Below are positions 31,532 to 40,307 of a stretch of 64,000 bases of DNA, piece after piece; position 1 is the stretch's first letter; each line of letters begins with the position of its first letter. The translations under genes were made by a program, and so were the position numbers. The notes below the pieces were generated by a model that was given only the letters and a program-made list of their open reading frames with translations, did not search any database and had not been told where the DNA came from. Source of the DNA: Thermoguttaceae bacterium (GTDB taxonomy: Bacteria > Planctomycetota > Planctomycetia > Pirellulales > Thermoguttaceae); contig JAFQXE010000026.1 in the NCBI GenBank assembly GCA_017407125.1, positions 60,307 to 124,306 on the forward strand. The letters run 5' to 3'.

Positions 31532-33616
31532 ATGTCAACGCCTACCCTGATGTCCACAGAATCCTCGCCGTCCTCGTCCTGGGGACGATACCTCCGCGCT
31601 GCGCTGCTGCCGATTTCGATAATCCTGGCGGTCGCGGTACTCTTGGCGCCGCTGCCGGCGTGGACGATGGACTTTCTGCTGTCAATCAACCTGGCGTTTG
31701 CCGTATTGATGCTCTCGACGGTGCTGTTTATTCGCACGCCGCTGGAGTTCAGCGTCTTCCCCACGATTCTGCTGGCGGCGACGCTGTTTCGCCTCGTTTT
31801 GAACATCGCAACCACCCGACTCATTCTTACCAACGCTCCGGCTGACGGCGCGCTGGCGGCGGGACAGGTGATTAACGCCTTTAGCAATTTCGTAACCGGC
31901 TCCAATCTGGTTGTCGGCGTCGTAATATTTCTGATTCTCGTGCTGATTCAGTTCCTGGTGATTACCAAAGGGGCGTCGCGAATCAGCGAAGTCGCCGCCC
32001 GATTCGCGTTGGATTCCCTGCCGGGGAAACAAGCCGCCATCGACGCCGACCTCAATTCCGGGCTGATAACCCAGCAGGACGCCCAAAACCGGCGCGCGGA
32101 GCTGGGGCGGCAGTCCGACTTTTTCGGGGCTATGGACGGCGCCAGCAAATTCGTCCGCGGGGACGCCATTGCAGGGCTTTGCATAACCGCTGTCAACATC
32201 GTCGGCGGGCTGGTTATTGGGCTGTCGCAGGGCATGAATGTTACAAACGCCTTAGACGTCTTTACCCGGCTTACCATCGGCGACGGGCTGGTAAGTCAGC
32301 TTCCCGCGTTGCTCATTTCGCTGGCGGCGGCGATGCTCATGACCCGAAGCGCCGAAAAGACCGAGCTGCCGGAGGAAGTGTCGCACCAGGTCTTTTCCCA
32401 TTCCGGGGCGCTGTTAGCGACGGGCGTTTTTCTGTTCCTCCTCACGCTGACCCAGCTTCCCAAAATCCCGCTTATGCTGCTGGGAACCGGGTTTGTCGGC
32501 TTGGCGTGGATTCTCAACGAACGGAACAAAGAACAGCAGCGGCGCAGCGACGAGATTCTCGTTCAAAAGAAGGAGACGGAAAAGGCGTCGGCGGTGGACG
32601 ACCTGTTAACCGTTGACCCGATTGAGATTCAGCTCGGCCGCGGGCTTTCAGGGCTGTTTTCTCAGGAGAACGTCCTGCTGGACGCGATTCGGGATACGCG
32701 GCGGTATTTCGCCCGGGAATGGGGGGTTCTTCTGCCGAAGGTGTCTGTGACAGATTCCTGCGCGGAACTGGAACCCAACGAATACCGAATCAATCTGCAC
32801 GGCGTCCCGGTATGCAAAAAGATGATTTATCCGGACATGGCGTTTGCCGTCGATTTGGGCGACGCGTACGGGACGGTTGCCGGTCTGCTCGACCAGGAGC
32901 CGGAAACCAAAAATCCGGGCTACTGGATTAATCGGTCTCAAATTGACGAAGCGAAAGCGCAAGGCTACGTCATCCGCGAGCCGTCCGAAGTGATTTTCAA
33001 TCATCTCAAGGAGCTTTGCGTTCTGCACGCGGACGAGTTGCTGACTCGCGATTCCGCCAAGGCGTTAATCGACCAGCTTCGCAAGACGTCGCCCGCCGTT
33101 GTCGACGAGTTGATTCCCAGCGTCATGACTCTTTCCGCCGTCGAACAGGTGTTACAGCGTCTGCTCAAACAGCGCGTTCCCATTCGTCAGCTGGAACTGA
33201 TTTTGGACGTACTGGGCAGTAACCCGTCGGGGAATCTGATCGAACAGGTTGAACGCGTTCGAGTCAAGCTCGGCAGAACGATTTGCACGTCTTGCGCCGA
33301 TTCCGACAACGAAATCCTGGCGATTATGCTTTCCCCTGACCTGCAAACGACGATCCGCGACAACTGCCGCATCGTCGACAACGACGTGGAAATCGGCATT
33401 TCCCCCTCGCTCAGAGCGCAGCTCAACCAGAAACTCGCCATTGAAATCGAGCAGCTCCGCACGAATCGCCGCCCGCCGGTTTTGATTACGTCGTCGGAAA
33501 TCCGCGCTCTGGTTCAGGCGTTATTCCAGGACAGATTCCCGTACCTGACCATTCTCGGCGCTGAAGAAATCCCGATGAACATGAACCCGAGATCCAGCGG
33601 GGTTATCAAGATATAA
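31532..33616 (+). CDS. flhA: FlhA, flagellar type III export gate protein
   Basis: 694 residues, normal for the family. Eight or so membrane helices fill the first 330 residues. The FHIPEP-family signature sits at about 150-178 (SRISEVAARFALDSLPGK, then QAAIDADLNSGLI), and a cytoplasmic domain follows from about 350 (QLGRGL, PKVSVTDSC, EVIFNHLKELC). FlhA forms the nonameric export gate of the flagellar basal body and binds chaperone-substrate complexes. The virulence homologue SctV is the alternative, but planctomycete genomes commonly carry flagellar genes and no injectisome genes are nearby. It stands alone here with no other flagellar gene, so the flagellar genes are probably dispersed. 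It converges on the unknown gene whose stop is the next base. Confidence 0.93.
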   Translation: MSTPTLMSTESSPSSSWGRYLRAALLPISIILAVAVLLAPLPAWTMDFLLSINLAFAVLMLSTVLFIRTPLEFSVFPTILLAATLFRLVLNIATTRLILTNAPADGALAAGQVINAFSNFVTGSNLVVGVVIFLILVLIQFLVITKGASRISEVAARFALDSLPGKQAAIDADLNSGLITQQDAQNRRAELGRQSDFFGAMDGASKFVRGDAIAGLCITAVNIVGGLVIGLSQGMNVTNALDVFTRLTIGDGLVSQLPALLISLAAAMLMTRSAEKTELPEEVSHQVFSHSGALLATGVFLFLLTLTQLPKIPLMLLGTGFVGLAWILNERNKEQQRRSDEILVQKKETEKASAVDDLLTVDPIEIQLGRGLSGLFSQENVLLDAIRDTRRYFAREWGVLLPKVSVTDSCAELEPNEYRINLHGVPVCKKMIYPDMAFAVDLGDAYGTVAGLLDQEPETKNPGYWINRSQIDEAKAQGYVIREPSEVIFNHLKELCVLHADELLTRDSAKALIDQLRKTSPAVVDELIPSVMTLSAVEQVLQRLLKQRVPIRQLELILDVLGSNPSGNLIEQVERVRVKLGRTICTSCADSDNEILAIMLSPDLQTTIRDNCRIVDNDVEIGISPSLRAQLNQKLAIEIEQLRTNRRPPVLITSSEIRALVQALFQDRFPYLTILGAEEIPMNMNPRSSGVIKI

Positions 33617-34999
33617 TCAGAAATCCTCAATCTCCTCTTCTTCCAGTTCCGATTCCGATTTCAACTTCTCGATAACCTCTTTCTGTTGGGCGTTAGGAAA
33701 CGCCAGCGTTCGCAGTTTGACGTCCAGCGATTCGGGGCAGTTCTCCGCCAGCCAGTCCACGTTAGCGACTCGAAACCGGTTGACAAGATTGGCAATTGTC
33801 TGATAGCGAACAGGAAAGTCGTATTTGGGAAAGAGGAAGTAGTCGAACATGGCGATAATCGCCATTATAAGCGTTGCTGCGAGCAGGTAAGTGACAAAAA
33901 CCAGAGAAAACAGCATCCACATATAGTGACAAGTCGTCAAAAATGGAATTCTGTCAATTAGAAAATCCCTTGGCGCCGAAATATTAAACGAGCTGAAATA
34001 CACTACATATCCAACTCCTATTGCAAAGCCCGCTGCAACAAACCAAGAAAGAAAATTCAAAAACCATTTAATTATTACAGAGCGCGAACTAAGCAGGAGC
34101 GGAATCATGTATGGCAGATTGAATTTCTCTTTCGTCATTTCCACTAACAGCCCATTCCAAACGGAATACGCTTTGTTTCCTTGGAATAGAGAATCCAGTC
34201 GGGTTTGTAAATTCAATTCATTTTCTGGAATTCTCGACTGACAAGACAGAAAATCGAGTATCTTCTTACAAATCGGGCAGCCGGATTTGGCAAGCGTTTC
34301 CGCATCGGGGTCGGTAATTCTGAAAAGGTTGATTTCCTTGAGATAACGCGACAGTTTTTCTACCGTATCGTATTCTTGCTTGAATACATTCGTATAAAAT
34401 CTAAAAGGCAGATAGTCTAAAATAAAGTAGATAAGAATATAAATTCCAAGATAGAAATACAAAAACTGACATATCCAAAAATAGGCAAATCTTAGCCACT
34501 GCGGGAAACACTCAATGACGTTAAACGCATTAAGTATTCCAATCGGAATGGATAAGACCAAAATAACTACAAAAGCAGCATTAATAGGGGATGTAAATTT
34601 TGATACAGACCGAGGCATTCTGAGCAATTCCGCTCGTCCCGTATCCCAATCCTGAGATTGCAAATCGTGAATAAACCGTTTCCAGTTCTTCTCGCGTCCT
34701 TTGGCAGGAAAGAGTTCTTCCAGTCGCGTCTCGGGCGAAATCGGAACAGCCGGGCAGACGTTTTCCTTTTGAAGACGTTGTAACGACTCAACGACAACGT
34801 CGTACATGGAAAACGAATCAATCTGCGCCGTCAGTTCAGAATCCAAATATTCATTTTTATATCCCTTTTTCTTCTGCAAAGCATACAGAGCTGAAATCGC
34901 TCGTTCGTCATCGCTAAAAGGAATATCAACATTCAAATTAACGCCAAATACGTAATCGTATGGTTTGGTAGCTTCAACGCTTTTAGAAAAATCTTCCAT
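33617..34999 (-). CDS. Unknown membrane protein with an internal duplication
   Basis: 460 residues, no family recognised. It seems to contain two related halves. A soluble segment (about 66-130: VVVESLQRLQKE, ETRLEELF, then a conserved Trp) is followed by two membrane helices (about 135-200). A second segment (about 240-310: ICKKILDFLSCQS, QTRLDSLF, Trp) is again followed by two to three helices (about 315-400). The soluble parts have a faint acyl-carrier-like look (short helices before T-R-L-x-x-L-F), but no phosphopantetheine Ser is evident. The C-terminus is very acidic (SELEEEEIEDF). It has a TGAGGTATC ribosome-binding site. It abuts flhA tail to tail, with no functional link implied. Confidence 0.75.
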   Translation of the reverse strand: MEDFSKSVEATKPYDYVFGVNLNVDIPFSDDERAISALYALQKKKGYKNEYLDSELTAQIDSFSMYDVVVESLQRLQKENVCPAVPISPETRLEELFPAKGREKNWKRFIHDLQSQDWDTGRAELLRMPRSVSKFTSPINAAFVVILVLSIPIGILNAFNVIECFPQWLRFAYFWICQFLYFYLGIYILIYFILDYLPFRFYTNVFKQEYDTVEKLSRYLKEINLFRITDPDAETLAKSGCPICKKILDFLSCQSRIPENELNLQTRLDSLFQGNKAYSVWNGLLVEMTKEKFNLPYMIPLLLSSRSVIIKWFLNFLSWFVAAGFAIGVGYVVYFSSFNISAPRDFLIDRIPFLTTCHYMWMLFSLVFVTYLLAATLIMAIIAMFDYFLFPKYDFPVRYQTIANLVNRFRVANVDWLAENCPESLDVKLRTLAFPNAQQKEVIEKLKSESELEEEEIEDF

Positions 35000-35024
35000 C
35001 GGGATACCTCAAAGCAAAAAGGTA

Positions 35025-35071
35025 GTAGTTTTACGTTCCTACTGCCTACTGTCTCTTGCCTATTGCCTAAT
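35025..35071. repeat. GGCAGTAGGCAATAGG-type intergenic repeat
   Basis: Units of CCTACTGCC/CCTATTGCC; the same low-complexity family occurs inverted at 35805-35877 and at 46132-46156. Confidence 0.55.
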
Positions 35072-35767
35072 CTACAGTTTTTTCAGATAGATGTTTTTGA
35101 ACTGAACGGTCATCGGCGGGCCGGGATGAATCTGCATTCCGAACGTGCCGGATTTGAGCTGGGACGGGTCTTCTTCAATCGTCTGGCTCATCATGACGCC
35201 GTTGATGTAATGCGTCATAACGTTGCCCTTAACGACGATTCGATACGTGTTCCAGTCTTCAAAGTTGATCTTTTTCGCCAGGTCGGCTGACGTCGCGAAC
35301 TGTTCCAACACGACGGCTTTTCTGTCGGTTCCGATCTTGCATTTCTGACCGCGGCCGGTGAGGATTCCGCCGATTTCTTCCCCGTACATGATGCCGGTGT
35401 AGTTGTTGCGGGAATCCATGTCCGCCTGATAGCCCATCAAGCCCCACTGACGGCGAGCGTCTTTGGCGGCGCGGTACATGACGCCGGAGTTGCCGTTAGT
35501 CAGTTTGAAATCGATAAGCAGTTCGAAGTCGCTGGCAGGTTCGCCCGTCCAGGCGATGTGCATGCTGTAGGGAACCTTGTGTTCCGGGGTCGAAACGCCG
35601 GTAATACAGCCGTCTTGAACAGACCAGAACGTTGGGTCGCCTTCCCAGTTGGTCAGCGTCTTGCCGTCAAAAAGGGAAACGTATCCTTCAGGAGCCTGAT
35701 TGTCTTCGGCAAAAGCAAAAGACGCGCAAAGCGTAAAAGCGACTAATAAAAATGTGAGTTTTTTCAT
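35072..35767 (-). CDS. Secreted DUF1080 (3-keto-disaccharide hydrolase-type) protein
   Basis: 231 residues with a signal peptide (MKKLTFLLVAFTLCASFAFA). A single concanavalin-like beta-sandwich domain of the DUF1080 family is clear: GYVSLFDGKTLTNWEGD, WSVQDGCITGV, DFELLIDFKLTNGNSGVMYR, NNYTGIMYGEE, EDWNTYRIVVKGNVMTHYING and GTFGMQIHPGPPMTVQFKNI. Some DUF1080 proteins act as 3-keto-disaccharide hydrolases or bind glycans. An oxidoreductase of the Gfo/Idh family lies immediately upstream on the same strand (35880-37244), a common pairing in planctomycetes, and the two may handle oxidised sugars together. They are about 110 bases apart with a repeat hairpin between. Confidence 0.9.
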   Translation of the reverse strand: MKKLTFLLVAFTLCASFAFAEDNQAPEGYVSLFDGKTLTNWEGDPTFWSVQDGCITGVSTPEHKVPYSMHIAWTGEPASDFELLIDFKLTNGNSGVMYRAAKDARRQWGLMGYQADMDSRNNYTGIMYGEEIGGILTGRGQKCKIGTDRKAVVLEQFATSADLAKKINFEDWNTYRIVVKGNVMTHYINGVMMSQTIEEDPSQLKSGTFGMQIHPGPPMTVQFKNIYLKKL

Positions 35768-35804
35768 GATAGTTGGATGTTTGAGTTAGGAGTTAAGGGT
35801 TGAT

Positions 35805-35877
35805 AGGCATTAGGCAATAGGCAGTAGGCAGTAGAGATTTTTAAACTACTGCCTCTTGCCTACTGCCTACTGCCTTA
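35805..35877. repeat. Inverted GGCAGTAGGC repeat
   Basis: AGGCAATAGGCAGTAGGCAG at the left arm faces CTGCCTACTGCC at the right arm. It would form a hairpin between the Gfo/Idh and DUF1080 genes and could attenuate transcription. Confidence 0.6.
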
Positions 35878-35879
35878 TT

Positions 35880-37244
35880 TCAGACCTCCGGCAATTCCCA
35901 GCCTTCGCGACGCGGTCGAGAAAGCAGTTTGTTGCCTTCGGGCAAATCGGTGAACTCTTCTTTGACCGGATCCCAGTGGACGTCTTTTCCAACCGGGGCG
36001 GCGGCGCGAACGATATTAACCAGTTCGCAGATGGTCGTTGACCGCTGTCCAATTTCGACATCCGCATTGGGCGTTTTGCCGGTCTTGATGCAGTCCGCCC
36101 AGTTTTCCGCATGATATACGGTCTCGTCGCGGGTGTTTTTGCATTCCTCCGGCAGCGACGCCGCGATTTCCTTCGGGTTGGACGAAACTTTGTGACGGTT
36201 GATTTCCATCTTGCCCTTGTCGCCGACAACGATGCAGCCCAAGCCGGGACCGCGGTCGCCGTCGAGTTCAAAGCGAACTTCAACGCCGTTGTCGAACCAC
36301 ATCTTCATTTTGGCGCGTGGTCCTGTAACGCGCGCCATGCCGTAGTATTGAACGCCCGTCTCCTCTTCGCCGTAAGCGCGGTTGGGATACTTGCCGGAAT
36401 CCTGAATCGTGCACGGTTCTTCCAAACGAATTCTGGTCGGACCGGTGAGGCTGGTTCCGATAGCCATCTGCATCTGGTCAAAGGCGTGAGTTCCCCAGCC
36501 GGAGACGCCGAAGCACAGCCCGCCTGCGTCGTAGTCCGCCCAGCGCGCCCAGCCTCTTTGAACTTCCGGCAAGCACGCGCGAAGTTTCGCCTGGTTTGTC
36601 CAGATATTCCACCAGTCCGGGCAGTCCTTCGGGTCGAGATTATATTTCGGGTCGTCGTCCGGGAACGGGTACGGTCCGACAAAGTTGGGAACCAGAACCG
36701 TTTTGACTTTTCCAATTGCGCCGTTGGCGATCTGTTCGCACGCCCACTTGCACAGCGGAAGAGAGCGCTGCTGCGTTCCCACCTGAACAATCTTGTTGAG
36801 CTTGCGGGCTGCGTTGACCATAGCTCGACCTTCCTTAACCGTCAGCGCCATCGGCTTTTCCATATAGACGTGCATGCCCATCAACATGGCTTGAATTCCC
36901 ACCCAAACGCGCTGATGTGTAACAGTTTCAACCAGAACGCCGTCGAGCTTCTGTTCCTCGATCATCTTGCGGAAATCGGTATACCGGGGAATGTTGGGGA
37001 AACTCTTGGCAGCGTCCGCCAGACGGGGTTCGAAAATATCGCACACGCCGCCGATTTCGATATTTTTCGCGTCGCTAAGATAGCTGTGAAGGAACCCGCG
37101 ACCGCGACCGCCCTGCCCGATAATCCCAACGCGAACGCGCTCGCTGGGCGCCGCTTCGTCCGCCAAACCCAGCGCGCCGGCGGAAACCAGTATCGGAACG
37201 CCTGCCAGCGCCGACTTCAAAAGAGAACGTCTTGAAATCTTCAT
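35880..37244 (-). CDS. Tat-exported Gfo/Idh/MocA-family oxidoreductase
   Basis: 454 residues. The twin-arginine signal MKISRRSLLKSALAGVPILV is followed by a Rossmann fold with RVGIIGQGGRGRGFLHSY (NAD(P) site) and the family motif MHVYMEKPMALTVKEGRAM, in which the EKP Lys is catalytically important. C-terminal blocks include GGLCFGVSGWGTHAFDQMQMA, typical of planctomycete exported members (written here in two parts: GGLCFGVSGWG and THAFDQMQMA). These enzymes oxidise sugars or sugar acids with tightly bound cofactor. The start is supported by an AAAAGGAGT ribosome-binding site. It is probably co-transcribed with the DUF1080 gene. The substrate is unknown. Confidence 0.93.
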   Translation of the reverse strand: MKISRRSLLKSALAGVPILVSAGALGLADEAAPSERVRVGIIGQGGRGRGFLHSYLSDAKNIEIGGVCDIFEPRLADAAKSFPNIPRYTDFRKMIEEQKLDGVLVETVTHQRVWVGIQAMLMGMHVYMEKPMALTVKEGRAMVNAARKLNKIVQVGTQQRSLPLCKWACEQIANGAIGKVKTVLVPNFVGPYPFPDDDPKYNLDPKDCPDWWNIWTNQAKLRACLPEVQRGWARWADYDAGGLCFGVSGWGTHAFDQMQMAIGTSLTGPTRIRLEEPCTIQDSGKYPNRAYGEEETGVQYYGMARVTGPRAKMKMWFDNGVEVRFELDGDRGPGLGCIVVGDKGKMEINRHKVSSNPKEIAASLPEECKNTRDETVYHAENWADCIKTGKTPNADVEIGQRSTTICELVNIVRAAAPVGKDVHWDPVKEEFTDLPEGNKLLSRPRREGWELPEV

Positions 37245-37481
37245 TTTAACTCCTTTTAATATTTAGGTAGGATAACGTATTGAGGCAATGCTCCATGCCC
37301 TTTCTATTCTTTTTAACACAATCGAAAATGAATTGCAAGAGCGGGGAGGAAAAAATTTCGAGAAAGAAAAATGTTTCTCGTCCCCCTATTTACTTCTATA
37401 ATTCATTCTGATACAATAATCTATATACTTGAACCCCGCCGATGGCGTTTACCTCAACCATTCAACCCCACAGATTATAAA

Positions 37482-40307
37482 ATGAGAATATTTTACTCCC
37501 TTGCAGCGCTGTTTGTTTTGACTGTCAGTTCCGTTTGCTTCGCGGCGTGCACGCCGTTTGACAAACTATCAGAACAGGCGCAGCAGGACTTGATTACAGA
37601 CTGGACGTTTCAGGCGGATAACAGCTTTACCGCTGAGAAAGTCGCGAACGAGATTCGTTGGGCGAAAGAAGCCGCCGAGAGAATCGGGAAGATGTCGGGG
37701 GCTCCCGACTTTTCAGCGTATGTCGCCAGGCTGGACGAACTGGAGACGAAGCTCAAAGACGTCAATCCTGACGACGCCGAGGCGCTGCAGGTGTTGTACT
37801 TCGACGTCCGAAAAGTCAAGCGGGACGTCGTCTTTTCCAATCCGCTGCTGGACTTCGATTCCATTTTGATGGTTGAGAACCCGTACCCGCGCGGAGACAA
37901 GGACGACAAAACCGATCAGTGGGGGCACGAAACGCGTCATCGCAACGGGTTTGAGGGCGCGGACGGCGGGCGTCTGCTGATTATCGGCTTGAATCCCCGC
38001 GACGTCAAAAAGAATCTCTCCGAGGGCATGGGCGGCGCGTTTTGGCGTCCGGATTTGTCCTACGACGCGAAGGAAGTCCTGTTCTGTTACAAACCCGTCG
38101 GGGAGAAGTCGTTCCATCTGTACAAAGTCAACTCGGACGGGACGGACGTTCGCCAGCTCACCCGCGGCGACTACGACGACCTCGACCCGGTTTTCGCGCC
38201 GGACGGGCACATTATTTTCTGTTCGTCGCGGCAGCACAGCTACGTCCGCTGCATGCCGATGACGCATTCGTTTGCCGTTACGCGCTGTGACGGCGACGGC
38301 AAAAACATCTACGTCATTTCCGCCAACGGCGAGCCGGAGTACATGCCCAACATTCTGCCGGACGGCCGTGTTATTTATACGCGCTGGGAGTACACCGACA
38401 AAGCGCTCTGGCGCGTTCAGGCTCTCTGGACGATGAACCCGGACGGGACGAACTCGCAAACGCTCTGGGGCAACCAGTCCGCCTGGCCGGACGTCTTGAC
38501 CGAAGCCCGCGCCATTCCCGGGTCGAAGAAAATCGTCTTTACCGGCGTCGGGCATCACGGCTGGTTTGACGGCGCCGTCGGGTACATCGACCCGACCAAG
38601 GGCATGAACTATCCGGACGGGCTGGAACGAATCACCCGCGACGCGTCCTGGGCGGAAGTCGGCAACGGGCCGCAAGACCCGCCCGCCAGTTACGATTACC
38701 ATTCCGCCGGGAAGTTCACCGCGTACAAGGCGCCCTTCCCGCTGTCGGAGGAATACATGCTCGTCTCCGCACGAACAGGCGGGAACCTTTACGGCGGCGA
38801 CCATCGCGGGCTCTTTTTCAAGCTGTATCTTCAGGACGTCTACGGGAACAAGGAGCTGATTTACGCGGCGGACAACGCCAACGCGTGGTACGCCATGCCG
38901 TTCAAGCCGCGAGAAATGCCAGCCGTTCTGCCGGACAGAGTCGACTGGCCGGAAATCGGCGTTGGCGCCCAGCCCCGTCCGGGATACCTGTATTCCAACA
39001 ACGTATTCGACAACGCCCCCGCCGTTCTGAAAGAGAAGGGCAAGGCGATTCGCGTCATTCAAATGGATCCCAAAACGTACACGACGTGGCACAAAACCGT
39101 TCAGCACGACGGCCCCGCCGTATCGGTCTTTCAGGCGGAAGGCGTCAAGCGAATTCTCGGAACCGTTCCGATTGAGCCGGACGGCAGCGTTTTCTTTGAA
39201 CTCCCCGCCGGGAAATCCGTCTATTTTGAAATGCTCGACGAAAACGGAATGGCGATTCACGTCATGCGGTCGTTTACCAACGTCATGCCGGGCGAAATCC
39301 GCGGCTGCTTTGGATGTCACGAATCCAATCTCGCCACAAAAGGCAACCAGCCCAGCAAGGGCATGAACATGGCGATGAAAAAAGGTCCGCAAAAGCTCAC
39401 GCCCCCAACGTGGGGAACAGGCGAGTCCATTTCCTACATGCGGTTCGTTCAGCCAGTTCTGGACAAGTACTGCGCCAAATGCCATCAGGATCCAACCAAC
39501 GAAGCGTTCGGAAAACTCAACATGATTTGCCGCCCGTCGTCGCACCCGTGGAGAGAACAGGTCGGCACGCGTCCTGGAGAATCCAGCCCGTTCTGCGAAC
39601 CGTACCTGACCCTGGTCAGCGGCAAGTGCGTTTGGGGCTCCGTCAAAAAGAGAGACGAACGCGGCGTTCCCGCCAACCTCGCGGGTCTGTTTGTTGTGGA
39701 AGGATACGACCGTTACGACCCGGCGAACATTGTTACGCTCCCGCCCTACTCCGCGTTCAGCCCGGTCAGTACGCTCATTCATAACGCCTGTTCGGGCGAA
39801 CATCACGGCGTAAAAGTAACAGGAGAAGACCGGGAACGCCTTATCGCCTGGGTGGACTGCAACGGTCCGTACCTGGGCGACGAGGAGATTCGCGCCATGT
39901 ACGACCCGGACTCGTACGTCGTCGACCATGTCCCGCCAATTCGACCCCGCGTCGGCACTGCCCCGGTTATCAACCGCTTTGACATCCGCCAGGACGGGGA
40001 CTCCGAAAAAGTCGCCGGCGTCCCGCTTCGCCTGTACGCCAACGACGTCTTTGACGGGGAAATCGTCTTTGCCGCCTATGGCGCTGAAGACACGTTTATC
40101 GACGTTACAGACCTTGTCAAAAACAAATTCTCCGGCAAGAGCGTAACGTACCTGGGCAAGTACAACCTTCTTTTCGGCGACCCAGTCAATAAGAAAGTCA
40201 AAACGCTCAAGGTCATCGTCCGCTTCAAAGACGGCAAAGTCAAAGAATACCATTTCCAGGAAGACTCGCCGATGGACTTTAAGCAAATGACGAGTAGCAA
40301 TTTGTAA
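37482..40307 (+). CDS. Secreted HzsA-related di-heme protein, copy 1
   Basis: About 941 residues with a signal peptide (MRIFYSLAALFVLTVSSVCFA). The middle is a TolB/WD40-like propeller (KVNSDGTDVRQLTRGDYDDL, FAPDGHIIFCSSR, LPDGRVIYTRWEYTD), as in the family annotated as related to hydrazine synthase subunit alpha. Two c-type heme motifs follow: C609-FG-C612-H613 and C664-AK-C667-H668. The ending carries GEHHGVKVTGEDRERLIAWVDCNG, also typical of this family. It is periplasmic. Real hydrazine synthesis is not implied, since these homologues are widespread in non-anammox planctomycetes and may do redox chemistry on other substrates. I set the start at the signal-peptide Met; the frame is open to 37371. 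Its stop overlaps the start of the next gene by one base (TAATG). Confidence 0.85.
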   Translation: MRIFYSLAALFVLTVSSVCFAACTPFDKLSEQAQQDLITDWTFQADNSFTAEKVANEIRWAKEAAERIGKMSGAPDFSAYVARLDELETKLKDVNPDDAEALQVLYFDVRKVKRDVVFSNPLLDFDSILMVENPYPRGDKDDKTDQWGHETRHRNGFEGADGGRLLIIGLNPRDVKKNLSEGMGGAFWRPDLSYDAKEVLFCYKPVGEKSFHLYKVNSDGTDVRQLTRGDYDDLDPVFAPDGHIIFCSSRQHSYVRCMPMTHSFAVTRCDGDGKNIYVISANGEPEYMPNILPDGRVIYTRWEYTDKALWRVQALWTMNPDGTNSQTLWGNQSAWPDVLTEARAIPGSKKIVFTGVGHHGWFDGAVGYIDPTKGMNYPDGLERITRDASWAEVGNGPQDPPASYDYHSAGKFTAYKAPFPLSEEYMLVSARTGGNLYGGDHRGLFFKLYLQDVYGNKELIYAADNANAWYAMPFKPREMPAVLPDRVDWPEIGVGAQPRPGYLYSNNVFDNAPAVLKEKGKAIRVIQMDPKTYTTWHKTVQHDGPAVSVFQAEGVKRILGTVPIEPDGSVFFELPAGKSVYFEMLDENGMAIHVMRSFTNVMPGEIRGCFGCHESNLATKGNQPSKGMNMAMKKGPQKLTPPTWGTGESISYMRFVQPVLDKYCAKCHQDPTNEAFGKLNMICRPSSHPWREQVGTRPGESSPFCEPYLTLVSGKCVWGSVKKRDERGVPANLAGLFVVEGYDRYDPANIVTLPPYSAFSPVSTLIHNACSGEHHGVKVTGEDRERLIAWVDCNGPYLGDEEIRAMYDPDSYVVDHVPPIRPRVGTAPVINRFDIRQDGDSEKVAGVPLRLYANDVFDGEIVFAAYGAEDTFIDVTDLVKNKFSGKSVTYLGKYNLLFGDPVNKKVKTLKVIVRFKDGKVKEYHFQEDSPMDFKQMTSSNL

